DNA from: Pseudomonas oligotrophica
GTDB taxonomy: Bacteria > Pseudomonadota > Gammaproteobacteria > Pseudomonadales > Pseudomonadaceae
Assembly (NCBI RefSeq): GCF_021726475.1
Contig: NZ_JAKJRU010000001.1
Span: 372,001 to 436,000, forward strand
Direction of reading: 5' to 3'
Length of the DNA: 64,000 bases
Part shown: positions 28,838-37,585 of the stretch, piece after piece
Layout: the number at the start of each line of letters is the position of its first letter
Position numbering within the stretch: position 1 is the first letter of the stretch
Position numbers and translations under genes: made by a program
Notes under the pieces: model-generated
Database searches by the model: none
Seen by the model: the letters and a program-made list of their open reading frames with translations, nothing else
What the model was told of the DNA's origin: nothing

Positions 28838-28875
28838 CGAACAGGGGCGCCGCACGGCGCCCCTGTTCGTTTCCC
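28838..28875. terminator. bidirectional terminator between spuH and the convergent gene
   Basis: CGAACAGGGGCGCCG pairs with CGGCGCCCCTGTTCG around a CA loop and is followed by TTTCCC on the plus strand. The stem is fully symmetrical and sits in the 42-bp convergent gap, so it can stop both directions. Confidence 0.8.
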
Positions 28876-29445
28876 TCAGCGCTGCCAGTCGCAGAAACAG
28901 GCCACCGCCAGCGAATGGGTGGCGCGTACCGGGCGCCCGGCGAGGATCGCCTCGAGGATGGGCTCGACGAAGCTGTTGTCCGAGCTGCACACCGCGCCCT
29001 CGCTGTAGGGGCCGATGTAAGCCAGTTCACCCTGCTGGTCCCAGATGCCGACCGCAGGGCTGGCCGGCAGCTGCTCGGCGCCGGCCAGGCCCTCGAGCGG
29101 CTTGAGCGCGGCCAGCGGCCCAGGCAGGCGGCCGTGGCTGCCCGGCTTGCGCACCTCGTAGAACGCCACCGGCTGGCCGGCGAAGCGCTCCAGCAGTTGC
29201 TGCAGGTGCTGCTGGTTGCCGACATTGCACGGGCAACCCGGGTCCCAGAAGTGCACGAAGCGCACCGGCCCGGGGCCGGCCAGGGCCGCCGGCAGGCGCA
29301 GCGCGTCGCCGGAGAACAGCTCGGCGCGCTCGCCCTCGAAGGTGCGCAGGTAGCGCGCCTCGAACCACCAGTAGGCGGCCAGCATGGCGCCGGCCCAGGC
29401 GAGCGCGATCAGCGCGGCGAGAAGGTACTTGTGACGCTTGGCCAT
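28876..29445 (-). CDS. membrane-anchored thioredoxin-like protein (DUF6436-like)
   Basis: A 189-residue protein with one N-terminal transmembrane anchor (residues about 7-27) and a periplasmic domain. VRFVHFWDPGCPCNVGNQQHL has a thioredoxin-like strand followed by CPC instead of CxxC, and ASPAVGIWDQQGELAYIGP looks like the cis-Pro/strand region of that fold. GAVCSSDNSF and AVACFCDWQR add C-terminal cysteines, so disulfide chemistry is plausible. ATG 29445 is chosen because the anchor begins there; upstream extensions are not supported. Function is unknown. Confidence 0.7.
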   Translation of the reverse strand: MAKRHKYLLAALIALAWAGAMLAAYWWFEARYLRTFEGERAELFSGDALRLPAALAGPGPVRFVHFWDPGCPCNVGNQQHLQQLLERFAGQPVAFYEVRKPGSHGRLPGPLAALKPLEGLAGAEQLPASPAVGIWDQQGELAYIGPYSEGAVCSSDNSFVEPILEAILAGRPVRATHSLAVACFCDWQR

Positions 29446-29557
29446 GGCGATGGTGCTCGGCGGAAGGTGCGCCAGCTTGCCATGCCAGGCGCCGACAGCG
29501 GAATATCCGGGCACGCGGCCGTTGTCCATGCCTCCATCCATCCGCAAGTTCCTGCCC

Positions 29558-30490
29558 ATGCCGATCCAACCCGAGCAGTTGCGCGAGCAGCTGCATGACC
29601 TCAGCGAAGCCGGCGAGCTGTCCGCCGAGGCGCGCCATTACCAGCACTACTACGGCCTCGACCTGACGCGGCCCGGTGAGATCCACAGTCGCCTCGGGCG
29701 TTTTCGCGTGCACGGCTACGACATCGTCGCCCAGGCCTGGTGGCCGCGCGAGCCGCACGCCACGCTGCTGCTACTGCACGGCTACTACGATCACATGGGG
29801 CTCTACGGCCATGCGGTGCGCTGGGGCCTGGAGATGGGCTTCGCGGTGCTGGCCTGCGACCTGCCGGGGCATGGCCTGTCCAGCGGGCCGCCGGCGGCGA
29901 TCAACGAGTTCGACGAGTACCAGGCAGTGCTGTTCGGCCTCTTCGAGCAGGCGCGCCGGCTGGACCTGCCGCGGCCCTGGCACCTGCTCGGGCAGAGCAC
30001 CGGCGGCGCCATTGTCCTCGACCACCTGCTGCACCAGCCGGCGCCGGACGAACTCGGCGAGACCATCCTGCTCGCGCCGCTGGTGCGCCCGCGCGCCTGG
30101 CTGCGCTCGCGACTGAGCTACGAACTGCTGCGGCCGTTCGTCCGCGAGATCCGCCGCACCTTCACCGAGAACTCCGGCGACGCGCAGTTCCTCGACTTCG
30201 TGCAGAGCCAGGACCCGCTGCAGGCGACCACCCTGCCGACCAGCTGGGTCGGTGCGCTGGCCCGCTGGATCCCGCGCATCGAGGGCGCCGAGCGCAGCGA
30301 GCGCAGCCCGATCATCGTCCAGGGCGAGGCGGACATGACGGTGGACTGGCAGCACAACCTGCCGATCCTGCAGGCCAAGTTCGCCGAACCGCAGATCCTC
30401 CTCTTGCCCGAGGCCAGGCACCACCTGGTCAACGAGTCGGAGGCGCTGCGCCGCCGCTACTTCCACTTCCTGCGCGAACGGTTGCGGTAG
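29558..30490 (+). CDS. alpha/beta hydrolase, lysophospholipase-like
   Basis: About 310 residues. LLLLHGYYDHMGLYGH is the oxyanion strand/loop, CDLPGHGLSSGPPAAI the typical monoacylglycerol lipase-like segment, and HLLGQSTGGAIVLDHL the nucleophile elbow (GQSTGG). The C-terminal HHLVNESEALRRRYFHFL holds the expected histidine. No signal peptide. The start is ambiguous between ATG 29528 and ATG 29558; neither has a strong ribosome site. Divergent from the thioredoxin-like gene. Substrate unknown. Confidence 0.8.
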   Translation: MPIQPEQLREQLHDLSEAGELSAEARHYQHYYGLDLTRPGEIHSRLGRFRVHGYDIVAQAWWPREPHATLLLLHGYYDHMGLYGHAVRWGLEMGFAVLACDLPGHGLSSGPPAAINEFDEYQAVLFGLFEQARRLDLPRPWHLLGQSTGGAIVLDHLLHQPAPDELGETILLAPLVRPRAWLRSRLSYELLRPFVREIRRTFTENSGDAQFLDFVQSQDPLQATTLPTSWVGALARWIPRIEGAERSERSPIIVQGEADMTVDWQHNLPILQAKFAEPQILLLPEARHHLVNESEALRRRYFHFLRERLR

Positions 30491-30586
30491 CCGTCGCTTA
30501 CTTGATCTCAGCAGATGCATGCATGAGCGAATTCGCCTAAATTGCTCGCTTATTTTTTCTCTCATCGGCACGAGGATGCTTAGCCC

Positions 30587-32737
30587 ATGGCGAAGACGGA
30601 CGGGACCATCGCGGCAGACAGTAAAACCACCGCCGGCATCGCCCTGCAGCCGGCCTCCGAGGACATCTGGACGCAGAAATACCGCCTGACCAGCAAGGAC
30701 GGCACGCCGATCGACGACAGCGTCGACGCCACCTGGCAGCGCGTCGCCCGCGCCCTGGCCGACGTCGAGCCGGCCGAGCAGCGCGAACACTGGTACGAGC
30801 GCTTCCTCTGGGCATTGCGCCACGGCGCCATTCCCGCCGGGCGGATCATCTCCAATGCCGGCGCGCAGGACTACAAGCCGGCGACCTCGACCATCAACTG
30901 CACCGTGTCGGGGACCATCACCGACTCGATGGACGACATCCTCGGCAAGGTCCACGAGGCCGGGCTGACGCTCAAGGCCGGCTGCGGCATCGGCTACGAG
31001 TTCAGCACCCTGCGCCCGCGCGGCTCGTTCGTCTCCGGTGCCGGTGCGCACACCAGCGGCCCGCTGTCGTTCATGGATATCTTCGACAAGATGTGCTTCA
31101 CCGTGAGCTCGGCCGGTGGCCGCCGCGGCGCGCAGATGGGTACCTTCGACGTCTGCCACCCGGACGTGCGCGAGTTCATCCGCGCCAAGCGCGAGGACGG
31201 CCGCCTGCGCCAGTTCAACCTGAGCCTGCTGATCACCGACGAGTTCATGCAGGCCGTGGAAGCCGACGGCGAGTGGCCGCTGATCTTCCCGGTGCACGCC
31301 AAGGAGGCCGGCGAGCTGGACCTGGCCGACGACAGCCAGGTGATTTGGCGCGAATGGCCGGTGCACGACGGCTACCTGGTGCGCGACGACGGCCTGGTCG
31401 CCTGCAAGGTCTACGGCCGGCCCAAGGCGCGGCACCTGTGGGACATGATCATGGTCTCCACCTACGACTACGCCGAGCCGGGCTTCATCCTCATCGACCG
31501 CGTCAACCAGCTGAACAACAACTGGTGGTGCGAGGCGATCCGCGCGACCAACCCCTGTGGCGAGCAGCCGCTGCCGCCCTACGGCTCCTGCCTGCTGGGC
31601 TCGGTCAACCTGACCAAGTTCGTCATCGACCCGTTCGGCAACGAGGCGCGCTTCGACTGGGACAAGTACCGCGAGGTGGTGCGCATCTTCACCCGCATGC
31701 TGGACAACGTGGTGGAGATCAACGGCCTGCCGCTCGAGCAGCAGCGCCACGAGATCCTCACCAAGCGCCGCCACGGCATGGGCTTCCTCGGCCTCGGCTC
31801 GACCCTGACCCTGCTCAAGCTGCGCTACGGCAGCCCCGAGGCCTGCGTGTTCACCGAGGAGGTGTCGCGCGAGATGGCCCTGGTCGGCTGGGAGCAGGCC
31901 CTCGAGCTGTCGAAGGAAAAGGGCCCGGCGCCGCTGCTGACCGAGACCTTCGAGGTCACCGCCGAGATGCTGCGCAAGCGCCCGGAGATGGCCAAGGATG
32001 GGTACAAGGTCGGCGACCAGGTGCCCGGCCGCGTGTTGCACGCCAAATATTCGCGCTACATGCAGAAGGTCGCCGAGTTCGCCCCCGACCTGATCGAGGC
32101 GCTGGCCGAGCAGGGCGCGCGCTTCACCCATCACAGCTCCATCGCGCCGACCGGCACCATCAGCCTGAGCCTGGCCAACAACGCCTCCAACGGCATCGAG
32201 CCGAGCTTCGCCCACCAGTACGCGCGCAACGTGATCCGCCCGGGGCGCAAGGCCAAGGAAAAGGTCGAGGTGTTCAGCTACGAACTGCTGGCCTACCGCA
32301 CGCTGATCAACCCCAACGCCACCCCCGGGGCCAGCGAGCCCGGGCAGAAGCTGCCGGAGTACTTCGTCACCGCTGACGACATCACCCCGACCCAGCACGT
32401 CGACATCCAGGCTGCGGCGCAGAAGTGGGTGGACTCGTCGATCTCCAAGACCGCCAACGTGCCGACCGACTACCCGTTCGAGGCGTTCAAGGACATCTAC
32501 CGCTATGCCTGGCGCCAGGGCCTGAAGGGCTGTACCACCTTCCGCTTCAACCCGGCCGCCTTCCAGGGCGTGCTGGTCAAGGAAGCCGACCTGGAGAAGA
32601 CCAAGTACCGCTTCGTGCTCGAGGACGGCAGCGTGGTCGAGCTCCGGGGCAACGAGGAAGTGGAGTACGACGGCGAGGTGAATACCGCCGCCAACCTGTT
32701 CGACGCCCTCAAGGAAGGCTACTACGGCAAGTACTGA
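30587..32737 (+). CDS. nrdJa: adenosylcobalamin-dependent (class II) ribonucleotide reductase, catalytic part
   Basis: A 716-residue class II ribonucleotide reductase alpha chain. CGIGYEFSTLRPRGSFVSGAGA near 137-158 and the active-site segment NPCGEQPLPPYGSCLLG near 321 give the glutamate and radical/thiol cysteines. THHSSIAPTGTISLSLANN and KTANVPTDYPFEAFKDIY complete the barrel. It reduces ribonucleotides using B12, independent of oxygen. As in P. aeruginosa, the protein is split: the C-terminal part is encoded by the next gene, nrdJb. A GCACGAGGATG stretch with GAGG precedes the ATG. Confidence 0.95.
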   Translation: MAKTDGTIAADSKTTAGIALQPASEDIWTQKYRLTSKDGTPIDDSVDATWQRVARALADVEPAEQREHWYERFLWALRHGAIPAGRIISNAGAQDYKPATSTINCTVSGTITDSMDDILGKVHEAGLTLKAGCGIGYEFSTLRPRGSFVSGAGAHTSGPLSFMDIFDKMCFTVSSAGGRRGAQMGTFDVCHPDVREFIRAKREDGRLRQFNLSLLITDEFMQAVEADGEWPLIFPVHAKEAGELDLADDSQVIWREWPVHDGYLVRDDGLVACKVYGRPKARHLWDMIMVSTYDYAEPGFILIDRVNQLNNNWWCEAIRATNPCGEQPLPPYGSCLLGSVNLTKFVIDPFGNEARFDWDKYREVVRIFTRMLDNVVEINGLPLEQQRHEILTKRRHGMGFLGLGSTLTLLKLRYGSPEACVFTEEVSREMALVGWEQALELSKEKGPAPLLTETFEVTAEMLRKRPEMAKDGYKVGDQVPGRVLHAKYSRYMQKVAEFAPDLIEALAEQGARFTHHSSIAPTGTISLSLANNASNGIEPSFAHQYARNVIRPGRKAKEKVEVFSYELLAYRTLINPNATPGASEPGQKLPEYFVTADDITPTQHVDIQAAAQKWVDSSISKTANVPTDYPFEAFKDIYRYAWRQGLKGCTTFRFNPAAFQGVLVKEADLEKTKYRFVLEDGSVVELRGNEEVEYDGEVNTAANLFDALKEGYYGKY

Positions 32738-32805
32738 CGCCGTGCCGGCCTGACCGTTACCGTTTATGCGCCGGGCGCCTGCCGCCCGGCTGGAGAGAGA
32801 TAGCA

Positions 32806-33504
32806 ATGACCGTCAAGATCACCCAGCGCATCAAGGGCTTCAAGGTCGTCGACGAGACCCTCGAGCGCCCGGCCGCCGCCGCCACCGACGGCAAGACCAC
32901 CAAGGTCACCGTGGTGGAGATGGACGAGAGCCTGCAGCGCCCGGAAACCCTCATCGGCATGACCTACAAGATCAAGTCGCCGCTGTTCGAGCACGCCCTG
33001 TACGTGACCATCAACGACATCGTGCTCAACGCCGGCACGCCGCACGAGCAGCGCCGGCCGTTCGAGATCTTCATCAATTCGAAGAACATGGACCACTTCC
33101 AGTGGATCGTCGCGCTCACCCGGATCATGTCCGCGGTGTTCCGCAAGGGCGGCGACTGCACCTTCCTGGTCGAAGAGCTCAAGGCGGTGTTCGACCCGCG
33201 CGGCGGCTACCTGAAGAAGGGCGGCATCTACATGCCGTCGATCGTCGCCGAGATCGGCGCGGTGCTGGAGCGCCACCTGATCGCCATCGGCATGCTCGAG
33301 GGCCAGGCGCTGGACGAAACCCAGCTCAAGTACCTGGCCGAGAAGCGCGCCGCCTACGAGGCCAGCCAGGGCGCGGTGGCGGTGGAGCCGGGCGACGGCT
33401 TTCCCGCCGGCGCGCAGCTGTGCGGCAAGTGCAACACCCAGGCGGTGGTGCAGATGGACGGCTGCGCGACCTGCCTGAACTGCGGCTATTCCAAGTGCGG
33501 CTAA
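32806..33504 (+). CDS. nrdJb: class II ribonucleotide reductase, C-terminal subunit
   Basis: A 232-residue protein carrying the C-terminal portion of the split NrdJ. A central DUF/TSCPD-like stretch (FEIFINSKNMDHFQWIVALT, IYMPSIVAEIGAVLERHL) is followed by a zinc-ribbon-like cysteine cluster CGKCN-CATCLNCGYSKCG at the end, thought to shuttle reducing equivalents to the active site. Not active alone; it is needed for NrdJa function in P. aeruginosa. GGAGAGA precedes the ATG and a strong terminator follows at 33527. Confidence 0.93.
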   Translation: MTVKITQRIKGFKVVDETLERPAAAATDGKTTKVTVVEMDESLQRPETLIGMTYKIKSPLFEHALYVTINDIVLNAGTPHEQRRPFEIFINSKNMDHFQWIVALTRIMSAVFRKGGDCTFLVEELKAVFDPRGGYLKKGGIYMPSIVAEIGAVLERHLIAIGMLEGQALDETQLKYLAEKRAAYEASQGAVAVEPGDGFPAGAQLCGKCNTQAVVQMDGCATCLNCGYSKCG

Positions 33505-33526
33505 GCGCCTGGTAGCCGGCAGAACG

Positions 33527-33561
33527 AAAAGGCCCGGGGCTTGCGCTCCGGGCCTTTTTCT
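33527..33561 (+). terminator. Rho-independent terminator of nrdJab
   Basis: AAAGGCCCGG pairs with CCGGGCCTTT around GGCTTGCGCT, followed by TTTTC. It lies 22 bp after nrdJb and before the convergent ppnN gene. Confidence 0.9.
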
Positions 33562-33626
33562 TTGCCTGTCGCTGAGGCGGCGGGCGGTGGAAACAACGTG
33601 GCGAGCGTCCGGCGCCCGCCGCAGCT

Positions 33627-35000
33627 TCAGCTCACCACGCGGTAGCAGGGCTCGTAGGGCATGCCGCCGGGCAGCTTCATGCGGTGCTGCTCGACGAAGG
33701 CCTGCAGCAGTTGGTCCAGTGGCTGCATGATCTGCGCATCGCCGTGGATCTCGTAGCGGCCGTACTGTTCGATGCGGCGGATGCCCTTGTCCTTGACGTT
33801 GCCGGCGACGATGCCGGAGAACGCCCGGCGCAGGTTGGCCGCCAGCTCGTGCGGCGGCACATCGCGGCGCAGCTGCAGGTTGGCCATGGCCTCGTGGGTC
33901 GGATCGAAGGGGCGCTGGAAGCCTTCCTCAATCTTCAGCAGCCAGTTGAAGTGGAAGGCATCGTTGCGCTCGCGGCGGAAGCGGCGCACCGCGGCGAGGC
34001 CGTCGACCATTTGCCGGGCGACCTCGGCGGGGTTGTCGATGACGATCTGGTAGCGCTTCTGCGCCGGCTCGCCGAGGGTGGCGCCGACGAAGGCGTGCAG
34101 TTGCTGCAGGTAGGCCGCGGCGCTGCGCGGGCCGGTGAGCACCACCGGGAAGGGCAGCTCGGCATTGGCCGGGTGCAGCAGGATGCCGAGCAGGTAGAGG
34201 AATTCCTCCGCGGTGCCGACGCCGCCGGGAAAGATGATGATGCCGTGGCCGACGCGGACGAAGGCCTCCAGGCGCTTCTCGATGTCCGGCAGGATGACCA
34301 GTTCGTTGACGATCGGGTTCGGCGCCTCGGCGGCGATGATGCCCGGTTCGGTCAGGCCCAGGTAGCGGCTGCCGACCAGCCGCTGCTTGGCATGGCCGAT
34401 GGTGGCGCCCTTCATCGGCCCCTTCATCACGCCCGGGCCGCAGCCGGTGCAGACGTCCAGCTTGCGCAGCCCCAGCTCGTGGCCGACACGCTTGGCGTAC
34501 TTGTATTCCTCGGTGCTGATCGAGTGGCCGCCCCAGCACACCACCATGTTCGGCTCGACGCCCGGGCGCAGGGTGCGCGCGTTGCGCAGCAGGTGGAAGA
34601 CGTAGTCGGTGATGCCCTGGGAGCTCTCCAGGTCGATGCGCATGCTGCCCAGCTCGCTCTCGGTGTAGACGATGTCGCGCAGCGCGCTGAACAGCATCTC
34701 GCGGGTGCTGGCGATCATCTCGCCGTCGACGAAGGCGTCGGCCGGTGCGTTGAACAGCTCCAGGCGCACGCCGCGATCCTGCTGCAGGATCTGCACCTCG
34801 AAGTCGGCGTAGGCCTCGAGGATGGTCTTGGCGTTGTCGATCCGGGTGCCGGTGTTGAGGATCGCCAGCGCGCACTGGCGGAACAGCTCGTGGGCGCGGC
34901 CGGAGCCGATCTCGGAGAGCTGCTGGACTTCGCGTTGGGAGAGGGTTTCCAGGCTGCCGCGGGGGTTGACCGAGGCGTTGATGACATGGCGTTGGGTCAT
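33627..35000 (-). CDS. ppnN: pyrimidine/purine nucleotide 5'-monophosphate nucleosidase (LOG family)
   Basis: A 457-residue PpnN/YgdH-type enzyme. The core Rossmann (LOG) domain contains VCWGGHSIS, TGCGPGVMKGPMKGA and the family signature FPGGVGTAEEFLYLL, near residues 180-270. The long N-terminal domain and C-terminal domain match the (p)ppGpp-responsive E. coli enzyme rather than short LOG proteins. It cleaves purine and pyrimidine NMPs to the base and ribose-5-phosphate. ATG 35000 gives the conserved start MTQRHVINASVNPRGSLE. It is convergent with nrdJb. Confidence 0.9.
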   Translation of the reverse strand: MTQRHVINASVNPRGSLETLSQREVQQLSEIGSGRAHELFRQCALAILNTGTRIDNAKTILEAYADFEVQILQQDRGVRLELFNAPADAFVDGEMIASTREMLFSALRDIVYTESELGSMRIDLESSQGITDYVFHLLRNARTLRPGVEPNMVVCWGGHSISTEEYKYAKRVGHELGLRKLDVCTGCGPGVMKGPMKGATIGHAKQRLVGSRYLGLTEPGIIAAEAPNPIVNELVILPDIEKRLEAFVRVGHGIIIFPGGVGTAEEFLYLLGILLHPANAELPFPVVLTGPRSAAAYLQQLHAFVGATLGEPAQKRYQIVIDNPAEVARQMVDGLAAVRRFRRERNDAFHFNWLLKIEEGFQRPFDPTHEAMANLQLRRDVPPHELAANLRRAFSGIVAGNVKDKGIRRIEQYGRYEIHGDAQIMQPLDQLLQAFVEQHRMKLPGGMPYEPCYRVVS

Positions 35001-35199
35001 TGATGATTCCTGAATTCGATGGTGACACCATCGAGGAGCTGGTGCACCGAAACGGCGGCTGCCTGCCGCCATCTTAACGCGGTGGCACAGCGGTGGTGGA
35101 CGCTCCGTTCGGAGGCGGCGCGGCGGCACTGCGTGAGCCGTGGCAGATTCGACCCCCGGAGCGATCGGCGGTTCGCCCGCAGCGCAAGTGCGTGGCCGG

Positions 35200-36129
35200 T
35201 CAGGTCCAGCCGTAGCGCACCAGGTGGAAGAAGATCGGCGCGGCAAAGCAGACCGAATCGAGGCGGTCGAGCATGCCGCCGTGGCCCTCGATCATGTGCC
35301 CCCAGTCCTTGACGCCGCGGTCGCGCTTGATCGCCGACATCACCAGGCCGCCGAAGAAGCCCAGCAGGTTCAGCAGTAGCGCCATCAGGGCCGCCTGCCA
35401 CCAGGCGAACGGGGTGATCCAGAACAGCGCCGCGCCGATCAGCGTCGCCAGGAAGATCCCGCCGACAAAGCCTTCGACGGTCTTGGATGGCGACAGGCGC
35501 GGGGCGATCTTGCGCTTGCCGGCCAGCTTGCCGCAGACGTACTGCAACACGTCGGAGAGCTGCACGACGATGATCAGCCAGGCGATCAGCAGCAGGTTGC
35601 GACCTTCGTAGCCGGCAATCTCCAGGGTGAGCAGGGCAGGGACGTGGGAGACGCAGAAGACTGCGATCATCAGCCCCCATTGCACCTTCGAGGCACGTTC
35701 GAGAAAGCGCGTGGTGTCGCCACCCAGCGACGCCAGGATCGGCAGCAACAGGAACACGTAGACCGGGATGAAGATGGCGAACAGGCCGTACCAGCCGACC
35801 GCCACCAGCAGATACTGCAGCGGCAGCACCAGATAGAACGCCGCGACCAGCGCCGGATAGTCGCTGCTGCGTGTCGGCGTCAGCGTCATGAATTCGCGCA
35901 AGGCGAAGAACGACACCAGGTAGAAGAGGATCACCACGGCCGTGTGGCCAAGCCAGAAAGCGATGCCGATCAGCGCGACCATCACCCACCAGGCCTTGAT
36001 GCGCGCATTGAGGTTGTCGATCACCGGGCTCTCGCCGCCGCTGCGGCGCTTGAGGACAAAGCCGATCAGCGAGGCCATGGCGAGCAGGGTGCCGATACCG
36101 GCGAACAGCAGCAGGGTATTGCGATCCAT
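35200..36129 (-). CDS. phosphatidate cytidylyltransferase-like (CdsA family)
   Basis: A 309-residue polytopic membrane protein. The CTP-transferase signature SPSKTVEGFVGGIF (about 212-225) and VMSAIKRDRGVKDWGHMIEGHGGMLDRLDS (consensus GDLxES/KRxxxxKD..PGHGG.LDR) identify CdsA-type phosphatidate cytidylyltransferases that make CDP-diacylglycerol. Here it is the third gene of a block with an acyltransferase and a CDP-alcohol transferase, one base after the acyltransferase stop, so it is probably a specialised paralogue of the housekeeping enzyme. Confidence 0.85.
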   Translation of the reverse strand: MDRNTLLLFAGIGTLLAMASLIGFVLKRRSGGESPVIDNLNARIKAWWVMVALIGIAFWLGHTAVVILFYLVSFFALREFMTLTPTRSSDYPALVAAFYLVLPLQYLLVAVGWYGLFAIFIPVYVFLLLPILASLGGDTTRFLERASKVQWGLMIAVFCVSHVPALLTLEIAGYEGRNLLLIAWLIIVVQLSDVLQYVCGKLAGKRKIAPRLSPSKTVEGFVGGIFLATLIGAALFWITPFAWWQAALMALLLNLLGFFGGLVMSAIKRDRGVKDWGHMIEGHGGMLDRLDSVCFAAPIFFHLVRYGWT

Positions 36130-36130
36130 G

Positions 36131-36751
36131 TCAGTCCTCCTTCGGGGCCAGTTCCAGCAGAGCCAGGCGAGCGCGCTGCAGAAACGCGTCCTTGTCCTCG
36201 TCCTGTTCGATGCTCATGGGCGCGCCGAAGCTGACGCTGCACAGCAGCGGCAGCGGCAGGCTGCGGCCCTTGGGCATCACTCGATTGAGGTTGGCGATCC
36301 ATACCGGCACCAGCTCCACCTCCGGGCACGCCAGGCCCAGGCGATACAGTCCGCTCTTGAACGGCAGCAGGCCTTCTTCCCGGTTGCGCGTGCCCTCGGG
36401 GAAGAGGATCAGCGAATCGCCAGCGGCCAGGGCGTCGAGCATCGGTTGCAGCGGATCCGACTCCGGGCCGCTGCGCTCGCGATCCACCAGCACACCGTTG
36501 AACAGGCGATGGATGACGAAGCGGCGCAGCGCGCTGCTCTGCCAGTAATCGGCGCCGGCGACGGGCCGGGTCCTGCGCCGCAGATCAGGTGGCAGCGATG
36601 CCCAGAGCAGCACGAAATCGCCGTGGCTGCTGTGGTTGGCGAAGTAGATGCGTTGCCGGTTGAGCGGCGCGCAGCCGATCCAGAGGCTGCGCGTGCCGGT
36701 CAGCAGGCGTGCAGCGGAGGTGATCGCGAAGGCGAGCAGGGCGCCGAGCAT
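36131..36751 (-). CDS. 1-acyl-sn-glycerol-3-phosphate acyltransferase-like (PlsC family)
   Basis: A 206-residue acyltransferase. The catalytic HxxxxD box is NHSSHGDFVLL (about 39-49) and the phosphate-binding box is LILFPEGTRNREEG (about 116-129), followed by FKSGLYRL. These match lysophosphatidate acyltransferases. An N-terminal hydrophobic stretch suggests membrane association. It is immediately followed, one base apart, by the CdsA-like gene, and preceded at 50 bp by a CDP-alcohol transferase, so the three likely synthesise or remodel a particular phospholipid. Confidence 0.85.
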   Translation of the reverse strand: MLGALLAFAITSAARLLTGTRSLWIGCAPLNRQRIYFANHSSHGDFVLLWASLPPDLRRRTRPVAGADYWQSSALRRFVIHRLFNGVLVDRERSGPESDPLQPMLDALAAGDSLILFPEGTRNREEGLLPFKSGLYRLGLACPEVELVPVWIANLNRVMPKGRSLPLPLLCSVSFGAPMSIEQDEDKDAFLQRARLALLELAPKED

Positions 36752-36801
36752 GGGATGTTCCTCGGTATCGGGCGGAAAGTCGGTGGTGCGGGTGGAGCGG
36801 C

Positions 36802-37428
36802 TCAATCCGCTTCGGCGGGCGCCGATGCGGTTTCCGCCAGGCCTTGTCTGACCCGGTTGCTCAGCGTGAGGATCGACAGCCCGGCGATCAGCAGCAACAG
36901 GCCGTTGATCCAGGCGGCTGGCAACAGGCCCAGGGCGATGCCGGTGGCCAGCACGCCAAAGGCGAAGGCCCTGTCGCTCTTGCCCATCGGGCCATCGTAA
37001 CGACGTGATGCGCCCACCATCGGCCCGAGCACCCCGGCGTACTCGGTGAGTGCTGCTAGCACCACCACCAAGACCACGGCAGCAGGCCAGACGCCGGCCA
37101 CCAGCGCGAGCGGCAGATAGAGCGCCGCATCGGCGGCCACATCGCAGAGTTCGTTGAGGTAGGCGCCGAGCTTCGATTGCTGGCCGAACTCCCGTGCCAG
37201 CATGCCGTCGATGGCGTTCAGTGCCATGCGCAGCAGCATCCACAACGGGATCAGCAGGAATATCAAGCGCTGCTCGGCCAGCAACGTAACCACAGCAGCT
37301 ATGCCGAGCGACATTAGCAATGCCGCGGCGGTGACTTGGTTGGCCGTCACGCCGCGCGCAAAAAGATGCTTGACCAGCGGACGCAGTAGCGCCTGGAAGC
37401 GGGGTTTGAGCTGATAGATGGAGGGCAT
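36802..37428 (-). CDS. CDP-alcohol phosphatidyltransferase family protein
   Basis: A 208-residue integral membrane protein with about five to six transmembrane segments. The CDP-alcohol motif appears as NAIDGMLAREFGQQSKLGAY followed by LNELCDVAAD. Compared with the consensus D-xx-DG-xx-AR-x8-G-xxx-D-xxx-D, the first and third aspartates are both asparagine here, while the second and fourth are kept. This may be a natural subfamily feature. ATG 37428 has GGAG upstream in the minus strand. The alcohol partner is unknown. First gene of the block with PlsC-like and CdsA-like enzymes. Confidence 0.82.
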   Translation of the reverse strand: MPSIYQLKPRFQALLRPLVKHLFARGVTANQVTAAALLMSLGIAAVVTLLAEQRLIFLLIPLWMLLRMALNAIDGMLAREFGQQSKLGAYLNELCDVAADAALYLPLALVAGVWPAAVVLVVVLAALTEYAGVLGPMVGASRRYDGPMGKSDRAFAFGVLATGIALGLLPAAWINGLLLLIAGLSILTLSNRVRQGLAETASAPAEAD

Positions 37429-37585
37429 GCATCGATTCCTTTCGATGATGGGGCCGTCGCGCAATTCGGCTCACGCCGGCGCGCATCCGTGCGACCGGCA
37501 CTTTGAGGTAAAGCCTGCACGGTCGCAAGTTGCGCTGGCAGATTTGCGAGGCGCTGAACGCTTTGCGGCGTAGCCGGCAGGTAGC

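Noticed and set aside
29771..32806. A 1011-codon open frame on the minus strand across nrdJa and the hydrolase
   Set aside because: Antisense shadow of nrdJa; no ribosome site, no domain pattern, low-complexity composition.
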